Shown one piece after another: positions 8,690 through 17,117 of a stretch of DNA of 64,000 nucleotides. The notes below the pieces were generated by a model. The model made no database searches. It was given only the letters and a program-made list of their open reading frames with translations, and was not told the origin of the DNA. The position numbers were made by a program, and so were the translations under genes. Every line of letters begins with the position of its first letter. Within the stretch, counting starts at the first letter, position 1. Origin of the DNA: Maribacter huludaoensis (lineage in GTDB: Bacteria; Bacteroidota; Bacteroidia; Flavobacteriales; Flavobacteriaceae); assembly GCF_029350945.1 (NCBI RefSeq), contig NZ_JARKMS010000002.1, positions 607,984 to 671,983 of the forward strand, in the 5' to 3' direction.

Positions 8690-9589
8690 ATGAAATTACT
8701 TTACAAACTATCCCTATTATTAGTACTTGCAGTTATCGTGTCCTGTAAAGAAACACCTAAAAATACAACTGAAACCGCTAAGGAAGTGGTTACTGAAAAT
8801 GATGTCATTACTTACCCTGATACTTGGGTGGCTTCAAGGGTTTCTAAGGCTAAAGAAAGATTAAATGGCACGGAGGCAGGAAAAGTTATTTGGAATGCTA
8901 TGGAGGCGCATGGTGGATTGGATACTTGGTTTGCCAATGGTCCACTTACATTTCGTTTTAATTACCAACCTTTAGATGGTAAAACGGCCAGAGACAGTTA
9001 CCAAACAGTAGATACTTGGAGCAACCGGGCAGTACACACAAGTGCTACGGATAGTACGGCTAAATTTGGTTGGACAGGTAAAAAGGCATGGGTGATGGCA
9101 AAAGATAGTACTGCATTTGCCTATGATACTAAATTTTGGGCATTGACACCTTTATGGTTTGTTGGTCATCCGTTTGTATTAAGTGGCGAGGGCGTGAACT
9201 TAGAGCTATTGCAACCTACTACATTTAAGGATAAAGACTACAATGTTGTAAAAGTAACTTTTGATGCAGGCACGGGCGATGCACCGGATGACTACTATAT
9301 TCTATATGTAAATAAAGAAAGTAACAAGATTGCGGTTATGAGATATATTGTTTCTTATCCGGAATATTTTAAGGACGGTGGCCACGCTCCAGAAAAATTC
9401 ACGGAGTTTATTGGTGAGCAAACCGTAGACGGAATTACCATGCCAGGAGGATTTAAGACGTACTGGACTGTGAAGAACGATCAGCCGGGAGAATACATAA
9501 CTAAAATTGATTTTACAGATGTGTCTTTTGAATCTGATTTGCCTAAAGACTTTTTTGATGCCCCGGAAGGTGCAAAAATTTTAGAGTAA
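8690..9589 (+). CDS. Exported lipoprotein of unknown function
   Basis: 299 residues. An SPII signal with lipobox VIVSC (Cys19) indicates a lipoprotein; a Thr/Glu-rich linker follows, then a soluble beta-rich domain (about residues 60-299) with EAHGGLDTWFANGPLTFRF and repeated long strands that recalls LolA/LolB-like or DUF6503-type proteins of Flavobacteriia. That resemblance is from memory of the pattern only. No catalytic motif. It is co-oriented with, and 34 bp after, the SDR gene; a strong terminator follows. Confidence 0.7.
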   Translation: MKLLYKLSLLLVLAVIVSCKETPKNTTETAKEVVTENDVITYPDTWVASRVSKAKERLNGTEAGKVIWNAMEAHGGLDTWFANGPLTFRFNYQPLDGKTARDSYQTVDTWSNRAVHTSATDSTAKFGWTGKKAWVMAKDSTAFAYDTKFWALTPLWFVGHPFVLSGEGVNLELLQPTTFKDKDYNVVKVTFDAGTGDAPDDYYILYVNKESNKIAVMRYIVSYPEYFKDGGHAPEKFTEFIGEQTVDGITMPGGFKTYWTVKNDQPGEYITKIDFTDVSFESDLPKDFFDAPEGAKILE

Positions 9590-9624
9590 TATCTTTTAAA
9601 ATTCAAGTTTTTTTCAACTAAAAA

Positions 9625-9660
9625 AAGCGTGTATCTAAAATACTTTTTAGATACACGCTT
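9625..9660. terminator. Bidirectional terminator
   Basis: Perfect 16-bp stem AAGCGTGTATCTAAAA / TTTTAGATACACGCTT with a 4-base loop (TACT), flanked by A-rich and T-rich tracts. It lies between the convergent lipoprotein gene (+) and the secreted protein gene (-) and can serve both. Confidence 0.9.
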
Positions 9661-9681
9661 TATATTTACTATGCTTAAAAT

Positions 9682-11232
9682 TTACTCGGAAGCGCAAGCA
9701 TCATATGCTTGACTGTAAGCTAAAAGACCTTCTTTGGAGTTCTTGTATTCGTTGGCCATAATTTTAGCTTTAACGGCTTCACATTCCGTACTTAAAGCTG
9801 CTAGTTTCTTGTTGAAGCCAAAAACAAAATCTTTGCTCATTGTAGAGACACCTTTTTCAGTGTTGCTATATTTTAGAACATATTCTTTGCCCATATGTTC
9901 GTATAAGGATATTTTGTCTCCTTGGTAAATTGCTTTTGCAAATTTTGGAGCATTGGTTTTATCGCTCGCAACTGATGATGTAAAGTTTATCACCTCGTAA
10001 ATATCGCCAGTAGTCAATACAATTTGTTTACTGTCCGTAGCGGCAACTTCTTTAGCTGTGTTATTTTCGTCTAGCATCTGTATGGCTGCGCTCGCCTTTG
10101 TCAATTCTTCCACAGCTACTGTTGTTTGTAAGGTGTCGTTGGTTGCTGTTATTAAAAACGCTACAGCTTTTTCAGATTCTTCCGCCGGATCATCGGCATA
10201 TACAATTTCTACATCTGGCTCGTTGGAAAGGTCTTCGGTAACAACCTCAAAATGCCTTGTGGAAATTTCGTTTATAGTAAAGTCCTTTATTAATTCTTCT
10301 GCATTTCTATTCAATCGCTTACCATCTTTTTTGTCGTAATCGTTGGTAATAATTAGGTCTGCATATTTTTTAACCTTTTCAGGTAAATCTAAGTTTAAAT
10401 AAATTTTTGCAATATTATAATAACTGGCATAACGTACTTTTTTATGCTGTTTGTCATCTTCATTATATCTAGTTGCTACATCATTGAAATAATCTATCCA
10501 TGGTTGTGCTTCAGTATATAGTTCGTCAACAGGTAAATCATACTGCATTTTTGAAAATATCGCTTTTAAAGATTCAGAAGCCTCTTGGTGATTGGCAAAT
10601 TCTGGATGTTTTTTGGTTGCAATTATCCAAAAGTGTTGTGCTTGGTTAGAGGTTACAGGAACATAACCGTATCTATAATTGATTTTGCTGTTTGTTTGGT
10701 TGATCATGCTATTGCGATGCTTATTACGATATTTATCTCTAATGCTGTAGCGATTATTATTGTAGAAAGCACTGGCCTTAGAATAGGTCTTATGGCCTGT
10801 GCTGGCATAATTGTCGTCTTCAGTTAGGGTAAAAGAAGAATTTTCTCCAGAATCTGAGTTGCTGATCGAAACTGTTGCCGAAGAAGAATAACTACAAATT
10901 ACGTCATACGTATATGTAGTTTTAAGAACATTTCCTTCTTTGTCTTTATCCTCGTGTTTATTTTTTTTGATATCAACTTCGCCTATTTCGGTTCCATGAA
11001 AATTGAATCTAAAATCAAGCGTACCATTTTTTGCCACTCTAGAAAATCCTTCTAAAAAAATATTACGGCTACTAGAGGTAAATGTTCTTTTTGAATCATC
11101 TACGATAGGTATTTTAGGGAGGTCTACATAGGAAGTCTTAAAGTATTCGCGATCTAAATTTGCTCTCTGAGCCAAGATTTTGGTGGCGGTAAGGCAGCAG
11201 ATAATTACAAGTAAACTAAGTGTTTTTTTCAT
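9682..11232 (-). CDS. Large exported protein of unknown function
   Basis: 516 residues from the ATG at 11232, which starts a signal peptide (MKKTLSLLVIICCLTATKILAQ); the frame extends upstream without a leader. Not recognised. Visible features: a beta-rich, Ser-rich N-terminal half (SYSSSATVSISNSDSGENSS), a Lys/Arg/Asn/His-rich stretch around residues 160-190 (NNNRYSIRDKYRNKHRNS), a helical TPR-like middle (ASYYNIAKIYLNLDLPEKVKKYADLI), an acidic linker (EPDVEIVYADDPAEESE) and a C-terminal domain ending in DACASE. Probably periplasmic or surface. The N-terminal FLEGFSR, GTLDFRFNFHG region suggests a jelly-roll-like domain, but I would not name it. Confidence 0.7.
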   Translation of the reverse strand: MKKTLSLLVIICCLTATKILAQRANLDREYFKTSYVDLPKIPIVDDSKRTFTSSSRNIFLEGFSRVAKNGTLDFRFNFHGTEIGEVDIKKNKHEDKDKEGNVLKTTYTYDVICSYSSSATVSISNSDSGENSSFTLTEDDNYASTGHKTYSKASAFYNNNRYSIRDKYRNKHRNSMINQTNSKINYRYGYVPVTSNQAQHFWIIATKKHPEFANHQEASESLKAIFSKMQYDLPVDELYTEAQPWIDYFNDVATRYNEDDKQHKKVRYASYYNIAKIYLNLDLPEKVKKYADLIITNDYDKKDGKRLNRNAEELIKDFTINEISTRHFEVVTEDLSNEPDVEIVYADDPAEESEKAVAFLITATNDTLQTTVAVEELTKASAAIQMLDENNTAKEVAATDSKQIVLTTGDIYEVINFTSSVASDKTNAPKFAKAIYQGDKISLYEHMGKEYVLKYSNTEKGVSTMSKDFVFGFNKKLAALSTECEAVKAKIMANEYKNSKEGLLAYSQAYDACASE

Positions 11233-11329
11233 TTTGGTTGTTTTGGTTGGTTTAAGTAATATATTGAACAACAAATAGTACACTTTGTTTTAAAGCGTAC
11301 TAAAAGTGCAATCTATGAATGCGTAAATT

Positions 11330-12082
11330 CTATTTATGATCAAGTGATTTGTATTGCGTAGCCACTGCCGCGCCAATAATACCTGCGTGATTTTGAAGCT
11401 TTGCTGGTATTACTTTGGTATCGATCTTAATTTTGGATTTAAACTCATCAAAATCTTTTGAAGCGCCGCCACCAAGAATAATCAAGTCTGGTGAAACGAT
11501 CAATTCTACATATTCTAAGAACGTATTGAATCTTTTCCCCCATTTTTTATAGGACAACTTTTCGCGGTCTTTTGCTGATCCCGCTGCCCATTTCTCAATT
11601 TTGCTATATTTTTTATAAGGAATTTGTCCTAACTCAAAATTAGGGATCAATCTTCCGTCCAAAAATGCGCCACTTCCTAAACCGGTACCTATGGTAATCA
11701 TAACAACAAAACCTTTTTTCCCTTTACCGGTACCAAAGTTCATAGTAGCGTAACCAGCGGCATCTGCATCGTTGATTACGGTGAAATCCAATCCGGTTTT
11801 TTTCTCCAATAATTTTTCAACATTGACACCTAGCCAGCTTTTGTCCAAATTTCCTGTAGCTTTACAGACTCCGTTTTTAATAATGGTTGGGAAACCGCAG
11901 CCCACTTTGCCTTTGTAGTCAAAATGTGATACAATTTCGGCAATTACATCGGTCATTGCTTCTGGTGTTCTAGGTATGGGAGTGGGTATTCTAAAACGTT
12001 CAGAGATCATTTCTCCGGTTTCAGAATTAACTAACGCTCCTTTAATTCCAGAACCACCTACATCAATACCTAGTAAAGTCAT
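11330..12082 (-). CDS. ppgK: ROK-family kinase, polyphosphate-glucokinase-like
   Basis: 250-residue sugar kinase of the ROK/ASKHA superfamily. Phosphate-1 loop [14 protein letters not shown] at the N-terminus, catalytic Asp in NDADAAGYA, phosphate-2 loop TIGTGLGSG, and the [11 protein letters not shown] segment where ordinary ROK kinases have a zinc-binding motif; lack of that zinc cluster and short length match strictly polyphosphate/ATP glucokinases (PPGK, about 250 residues). Function inferred: glucose phosphorylation with polyphosphate or ATP. Alone on the strand, 47 bp after its stop the large exported protein begins. Confidence 0.85.
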   Translation of the reverse strand: MTLLGIDVGGSGIKGALVNSETGEMISERFRIPTPIPRTPEAMTDVIAEIVSHFDYKGKVGCGFPTIIKNGVCKATGNLDKSWLGVNVEKLLEKKTGLDFTVINDADAAGYATMNFGTGKGKKGFVVMITIGTGLGSGAFLDGRLIPNFELGQIPYKKYSKIEKWAAGSAKDREKLSYKKWGKRFNTFLEYVELIVSPDLIILGGGASKDFDEFKSKIKIDTKVIPAKLQNHAGIIGAAVATQYKSLDHK

Positions 12083-12189
12083 TTTATATTTTGTTATGAA
12101 TTACAAAGAAACGAAAAAGTTTCGGCTCTTTGAAGTGAGATTATTTGGGGCAATTTTAGTGTTATACAATTGAAAGATAATAACATAAA

Positions 12190-12215
12190 AAAAGGACCTT
12201 TTAAGAGGTCCTTTT
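12190..12215. terminator. Terminator of the small secreted protein gene
   Basis: Stem AAAAGGACCT / AGGTCCTTTT with a 6-base loop. On the minus strand the stem is followed by a T tract, as expected for the gene ending at 12225. Confidence 0.85.
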
Positions 12216-12224
12216 AATTTTTTG

Positions 12225-12530
12225 TTATTCGGGCATAAGCAGTCCCGTAATTGTACTTACTTGAATTTCTTCGTCGTCTTCGTCTAATTCAGAATCTACC
12301 GTAAAGGTAATAGAGAACTGTTTGCCCACTAATTTTTGACTCTTTAAATCATACTTGGATGTTACTTCGTCTACTACGTTTGTAAACTCTGTACTGTAAC
12401 CTTCGCCATCTGTAAATACATAAACGCCATCAATATAGCCTTCATAAGTACCGTTCATGGTACTGGTTTCTTGACCAAATGTCGTTAAAGAAGAAACTGC
12501 AACGAACAATACAATTAAAAGTGATTTCAT
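12225..12530 (-). CDS. Small secreted protein of unknown function
   Basis: 101 residues with a signal peptide (MKSLLIVLFVAVSSLTTFGQ). The mature 80 residues begin ETSTMNGTYEGYIDGVYVF, are strongly acidic near the end (DSELDEDDEEIQ) and look like a single small beta-sandwich or half-barrel. No known family recognised. Isolated gene with its own terminator; 260 bp of AT-rich DNA with no further ORF separates it from the divergent dikinase-like gene. Confidence 0.65.
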   Translation of the reverse strand: MKSLLIVLFVAVSSLTTFGQETSTMNGTYEGYIDGVYVFTDGEGYSTEFTNVVDEVTSKYDLKSQKLVGKQFSITFTVDSELDEDDEEIQVSTITGLLMPE

Positions 12531-12791
12531 TTTTCTTTTGTTAAGTTAATTATAGATTTTTTTTGTTCCGTTTTCAGCACTTTTTTAAGGTGATAAAAGT
12601 TGATACAAATGAAATCTAATTAGTTGAATAACGAATAATTTTATCATTTTATTATGATAGTTTTTTTTATTCCTAAAGAACTGTAGGTCAGTGGGCTATT
12701 TTTATAATCTGGAGTATTAAATAATTGTACTTTAGAGTATATAATAGAAAAATTACATACTACCTTTACTCTGTTAATCAATACTGCTACA

Positions 12792-15719
12792 TTGAAGAAT
12801 TATAACTTGCAAAAAATAGGTATACTTGTTGTTCTACTGTTTTTCACGACGTTGAATTTTGGCTTTTCACAAGAGAAAATAGCCTTTGAAGCTATTCAAA
12901 ACAATATTGAAAAGTATAAAAATGATCTTCGTGGTCCTTATAAGGATATTCGTTGGTTCTGTACGGACGGTAGTGTTAGACAACCAAAAGATCCCTGCCT
13001 GGATAATATTGGTCCTGGGGTGCAACATGCCCGTTACAAAGATGAAGTGGTCTCCTTGGGTAAGACCAATCATATCTATTTAGGTCAAATTTTGGCATAT
13101 ACGGATATTGATGAGTTGTGGGATGCCGGTCATAACCACTCCCGCTTAAAACAATATCAATTGGATAAGTATTTGCGTTTGGTAGATAATGGCTGGATCA
13201 ATCAAAAAGGACAGTACTATAGAGGATCGGTACAGGTAGAAGACGAAGAAGCCTGGGGAATCGATTTTTACAAAACTATTTTGGCAGATGATAAAGTTCT
13301 GCTCCATAACTTTTATCTCATACGCCAATCTTTAAAAGATATCCCCCATAACGGTGATGATAATATTGCACAATTAATGCGAAGCCAATCTAAGGTAATC
13401 TCGGATATGTACACACCGTTTATGGACCTTAGAACCAAGATCCATAGTCAGCCGGAAAAAGCCGATATTCAAAAAGTAACTGATTTTAAAACGAAACATC
13501 AAAAAACATTGACAACCGATCTAAATAAAAAATTAGACGGATTGTTAACTACAATGAATACGTTTTTTAAACCGGTTGATGTTCAGGCATTGCTAAACAC
13601 TTCTAATCTGGTTAAAGGAACTTTATTGGGAGATAAAGTACAATCTTTTATAAATGCAAAGGCAGATAATGACAATCCACCGTATGTAGTAAATGAAACG
13701 GCTCAATTACTTTTAGATATCAGGGAAGATCTGTTAACCGAAAAACGGTCTTTGGCACGTTTGCAGTTATTGGATATTTCTTTGAAGTTAGAAGAGTTGC
13801 TATTTCAAAGCGCGCCTAATTGGGAGCCCGATACGGTTAGTGGTCAGTTAGAAAAAATATGTGCATTGACCACGGCATCTGTGGGTGCCGGCTATCTGGA
13901 ATTGTGGGAGTGGGAGCAGATTTCTGGTACGCTCAGTAAATTTGGTGAAAGTAAATTGACATTGGCAGAATTGACACAAGTGCTAGAAACGGCAAGATCT
14001 GCCGTGGAGTGGAGCGCGGCGACAGTTAAAGCCAATTATCAAGAAGTAGTAAATACGTACACGGCTTTTGAGCCTAAATCATATGCATTTATAGATGATA
14101 GAATAAGGGGTTCCGTTGCTTTGCATTTAGGGCAAAGTGTGGGGCAGTTGGGCGATTTTATATCTAAAGAATCCGCTTTGACCAATAAGGTTATGGATAT
14201 TTCCAATCAAAGTACCTTCAGGGGGTTGAACCCTGGTTATGCCTTTGGTGAATTGGTGGTAGTAGATGGTTCATCTGAAGATATTGAGGTATCGGCAGAT
14301 AAAATTTATATTTTTCAGCGCTCTCCGTCAGACCTAAAACCTGTGGCAGGTATAGCCACTGTGGCTGAAGGTAATATGGTATCGCACGTACAATTATTGG
14401 CGCGTAATTTAGGTATACCCAATGCCGCCCTATCTGATCAGAATCTTCAGAGTTTAAAGAAGTATGATGGTGACCGTGTATTTTATGCGGTTTCAAATAA
14501 AGGAAACGTGATCTTAAAACCAGAAGCGCAAATGACAGATCAAGAACGCGGACTGTTCCTAAAGAAAGAACGAAATACGGATAAGATAGAAGTGCCAGTT
14601 GAGAAAATTCAATTAGGTACTACAGATGTGCTGAACATGCGAGATGTTGATGCAAGTGATTCTGGAGCCTTATGCGGACCAAAAGCTGCTAACCTTGGTC
14701 AGTTGAAAAAGATGTTTCCAGAGCAAGTGGTAGAAGGGTTGGTAATACCTTTCGGGATTTTTAAAGATCATATGGATCAAACCATGCCTGGCGAAAACAC
14801 TTCGTATTGGGAGTTCTTAAATAGCATGTTTAAAGAGGCTGAACGCATGAGAGGTGCAGATGTGCCTGAACCCGAAGTTGAAAATTATCAATTACGACAA
14901 TTGGAGACGCTAAGAACGGCAATAAAAAAAATGCCTTTAAAAGAAGATTTTAAAGATCAATTGGAGACTAAATTTAAATCGGTTCTTGGTGCTGAATTTG
15001 GTAAGGTTCCTGTATTCTTGCGTAGTGATACCAATATGGAAGATTTAAAGGAGTTCACCGGTGCCGGACTAAACTTGACTTTATTCAACGTGTTGGACAA
15101 AGAAAAGATTATTGAGGGTATTAAAGATGTTTGGGCATCGCCATATACAGAGCGAAGTTTTAAATGGCGCCAAGTGTATTTGTTGAATCCAGAGAATGTA
15201 TTTCCTTCTATTTTGGTGATCCCAAGTGTAGATGTAGACTACTCGGGCGTATTGATTACAAAGGGGATTGATTCAGGTAATGAAAAAGACTTGACCGTTG
15301 CATTCAGTAGAGGTGCGGGCGGTGCTGTTGATGGGCAGTCAGCGGAAACATATACTATTTATAGTGATAACGGATATAGCTTATTGGCGCCTGCGCGTGA
15401 ACCCCTATATAATACCCTTCCCGCCACAGGTGGTACGGGCAAAAAAATAGCCACTTTTGAGCACAGGGTTTTGAATGAAAAGAACATGGCAGATATTAAA
15501 AGCTTGGCAAAGACCATTAGAGAAACAATGCCAAAAGAAACAAATTCGGATTATGAGGGTGCTTATGATGTGGAATTAGGTTTTAAGGAAGACGAATTAT
15601 GGTTGTTTCAAATAAGACCGTTTGTTGAAAATAAAAAAGCGTTGAGTTCTGGGTATCTGGAATCCATCACTCCAAAAATTAATACGGCAAAAGAAATTTT
15701 GCTGAGTACAAAAATATGA
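12792..15719 (+). CDS. Exported PEP-synthase/dikinase-like protein (His domain + ATP-grasp)
   Basis: 975 residues. Domain order: signal peptide (residues 1-27, ending FGFSQ), a long helical N-terminal region without known motif (28-480), a phosphohistidine domain with EGNMVSHVQLLARNLGIP (His near 533), and a C-terminal PPDK-type ATP-grasp domain (about 629-945: GPKAANLGQLKK, FLRSDTNMEDLKEFTGAGL, FSRGAGGAVDGQSAE, LWLFQIRPF). The C-terminal PEP-binding barrel of PEP synthase is missing. His domain before ATP domain at the C-terminus is the order of alpha-glucan water dikinases, not of PPDK. Start is TTG at 12792: no nearby ATG exists and this codon gives the intact signal peptide. A tiny lipopeptide gene and a serine hydrolase follow immediately. 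Export of an ATP-dependent enzyme is odd; substrate unknown. Confidence 0.8.
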   Translation: MKNYNLQKIGILVVLLFFTTLNFGFSQEKIAFEAIQNNIEKYKNDLRGPYKDIRWFCTDGSVRQPKDPCLDNIGPGVQHARYKDEVVSLGKTNHIYLGQILAYTDIDELWDAGHNHSRLKQYQLDKYLRLVDNGWINQKGQYYRGSVQVEDEEAWGIDFYKTILADDKVLLHNFYLIRQSLKDIPHNGDDNIAQLMRSQSKVISDMYTPFMDLRTKIHSQPEKADIQKVTDFKTKHQKTLTTDLNKKLDGLLTTMNTFFKPVDVQALLNTSNLVKGTLLGDKVQSFINAKADNDNPPYVVNETAQLLLDIREDLLTEKRSLARLQLLDISLKLEELLFQSAPNWEPDTVSGQLEKICALTTASVGAGYLELWEWEQISGTLSKFGESKLTLAELTQVLETARSAVEWSAATVKANYQEVVNTYTAFEPKSYAFIDDRIRGSVALHLGQSVGQLGDFISKESALTNKVMDISNQSTFRGLNPGYAFGELVVVDGSSEDIEVSADKIYIFQRSPSDLKPVAGIATVAEGNMVSHVQLLARNLGIPNAALSDQNLQSLKKYDGDRVFYAVSNKGNVILKPEAQMTDQERGLFLKKERNTDKIEVPVEKIQLGTTDVLNMRDVDASDSGALCGPKAANLGQLKKMFPEQVVEGLVIPFGIFKDHMDQTMPGENTSYWEFLNSMFKEAERMRGADVPEPEVENYQLRQLETLRTAIKKMPLKEDFKDQLETKFKSVLGAEFGKVPVFLRSDTNMEDLKEFTGAGLNLTLFNVLDKEKIIEGIKDVWASPYTERSFKWRQVYLLNPENVFPSILVIPSVDVDYSGVLITKGIDSGNEKDLTVAFSRGAGGAVDGQSAETYTIYSDNGYSLLAPAREPLYNTLPATGGTGKKIATFEHRVLNEKNMADIKSLAKTIRETMPKETNSDYEGAYDVELGFKEDELWLFQIRPFVENKKALSSGYLESITPKINTAKEILLSTKI

Positions 15720-15720
15720 T

Positions 15721-15807
15721 ATGAACAGAAATTGGTTTTATTTGTTAGCCATGTGTTTTCTTGTTTTTATGGGTTGTAATTCAGATGTTACATACAACAG
15801 TTATTAA
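15721..15807 (+). CDS. 28-residue lipopeptide gene
   Basis: Short ORF directly after the dikinase-like gene (ATG one base after its TGA). It encodes a complete lipoprotein leader: charged start MNRNW, hydrophobic core FYLLAMCFLVFM, and a lipobox VFMGC, leaving a mature peptide of only about ten residues (CNSDVTYNSY). The ORF is fully open, starts with ATG and lies in the only sizeable gap of the operon, so I think it is real or the stub of a decayed lipoprotein. Comparable to entericidin-size lipopeptides by architecture only. Confidence 0.45.
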   Translation: MNRNWFYLLAMCFLVFMGCNSDVTYNSY

Positions 15808-15821
15808 AAGTTGGTTTAAAT

Positions 15822-17087
15822 ATGAGTATGAAGAAAATTATAGTTTTATTAGTTGTTGTTTTAAGTGCATCCGCATTTACAACATACAAATATTACCCAA
15901 TTGATGGTTACGAGCGCACAGGCATTAAACGCTTAAAACGGTTGGAGCTGATCAAGAGCGGAGAGATTAAAGATGCATCGGCTTTACCTGTTGGTGCCAT
16001 GAAATCGTACAACGATATTCAATTGAACTTGCTGTCAAGAAAGAATGATAGCGCAATGGGTCTAATGCAGGTAGATGCAGATTTTCAAAATGAGATCAGT
16101 GCCTTGTTTCGTGGTTTGGATAAAAGTTATTCGTTATCGGTTTTGGATATATCGGACCCTGAAAATGTTCGCTACGCAGAACGAAATGAGACTGCAGGCT
16201 ATCAGCCAGGTTCTGTAGGTAAGTTGGCTGTGTTATTGGGCTTATTCACACAGTTGGAAAAAATTTACCCAGATTCATTTGAAAAAAGAACGGAGCTACT
16301 AAAGAATAAATCTGTTAAAGCCGGAGTTTGGGGCTTAACGGATGAACATACCATTCCTATCTATAATATTGAAAAGAATACCTTGGTAAAACGTCAAGTA
16401 ATTGCCAGCGATGTATTCTCTTTATATGAATGGGCAGATCACATGTTGTCTGTGAGCAACAACGGTGCGGCAAGTATAGTATGGAGAGAGGCGCTGTTAA
16501 TGGCAGCATTTGGTGAAAAGTATCCTGAGCTGACACAAGAAGAGGCGGATACTTACTTTAAAGAAACTCCTAAAAAAGAGCTGACAGATTTGAGTAATGA
16601 TGTGGTTAATTTGCCATTACGTGAACTGGGCATTACATCAGATGAATGGCGGTTGGGTAGTTTCTTCACTAGAGGTGCAAATACCTATGTGGGCGATAAA
16701 GGCGGTAGCATAGGTTCGCCACAGGGTCTAATGAAATTCTTGGTTCAACTGGAACAAGGTAAGGTGGTAGATGAAGCATCAAGCTTAGAAATGAAACGAT
16801 TAATGTATATGACCGATCGTAGAATTCGCTACGCACAGTCACCGGCATTGAAAGAAGCCGCTGTATATTTTAAGTCGGGCTCTTTGTACAAATGCGATAG
16901 AAGTAATGGGGAGGCATGCGGAAAATACATGGGCAACGTTACCAATTTCATGAACTCGGTCATCATTGTTGAGCATCCGGATAATTGTAGGTATATGGTG
17001 GTGTTAATGACAAACGTACTTCGTAAAAACTCTGCCAGTGACCATATGTATTTAGCGGGTAATATTGATAAAATTATTAGAAAATAG
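15822..17087 (+). CDS. Exported serine hydrolase, class A beta-lactamase fold
   Basis: 421 residues with an N-terminal membrane/signal segment (MKKIIVLLVVVLSASAF); ATG 15822 or 15828 are both possible. The three penicillin-recognising motifs are present: S-x-x-K as SVGK (PGSVGKLA, around residue 132), SNN in SVSNNGAAS in place of SDN, and KSG in FKSGSLYKC. A long insertion (KYPELTQEEADTYFKETPKKEL) and two cysteines near the KSG motif (KCDRSNGEAC) are unusual for beta-lactamases and could form a disulphide. Likely a periplasmic peptidase/DD-peptidase-like or esterase enzyme rather than antibiotic resistance. Third gene of the unit that starts with the dikinase-like protein. A distant relative lies at 43160-44065. 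Confidence 0.8.
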   Translation: MSMKKIIVLLVVVLSASAFTTYKYYPIDGYERTGIKRLKRLELIKSGEIKDASALPVGAMKSYNDIQLNLLSRKNDSAMGLMQVDADFQNEISALFRGLDKSYSLSVLDISDPENVRYAERNETAGYQPGSVGKLAVLLGLFTQLEKIYPDSFEKRTELLKNKSVKAGVWGLTDEHTIPIYNIEKNTLVKRQVIASDVFSLYEWADHMLSVSNNGAASIVWREALLMAAFGEKYPELTQEEADTYFKETPKKELTDLSNDVVNLPLRELGITSDEWRLGSFFTRGANTYVGDKGGSIGSPQGLMKFLVQLEQGKVVDEASSLEMKRLMYMTDRRIRYAQSPALKEAAVYFKSGSLYKCDRSNGEACGKYMGNVTNFMNSVIIVEHPDNCRYMVVLMTNVLRKNSASDHMYLAGNIDKIIRK

Positions 17088-17117
17088 ATTTACGATCAAT
17101 CAGTTTTCTAATACATA

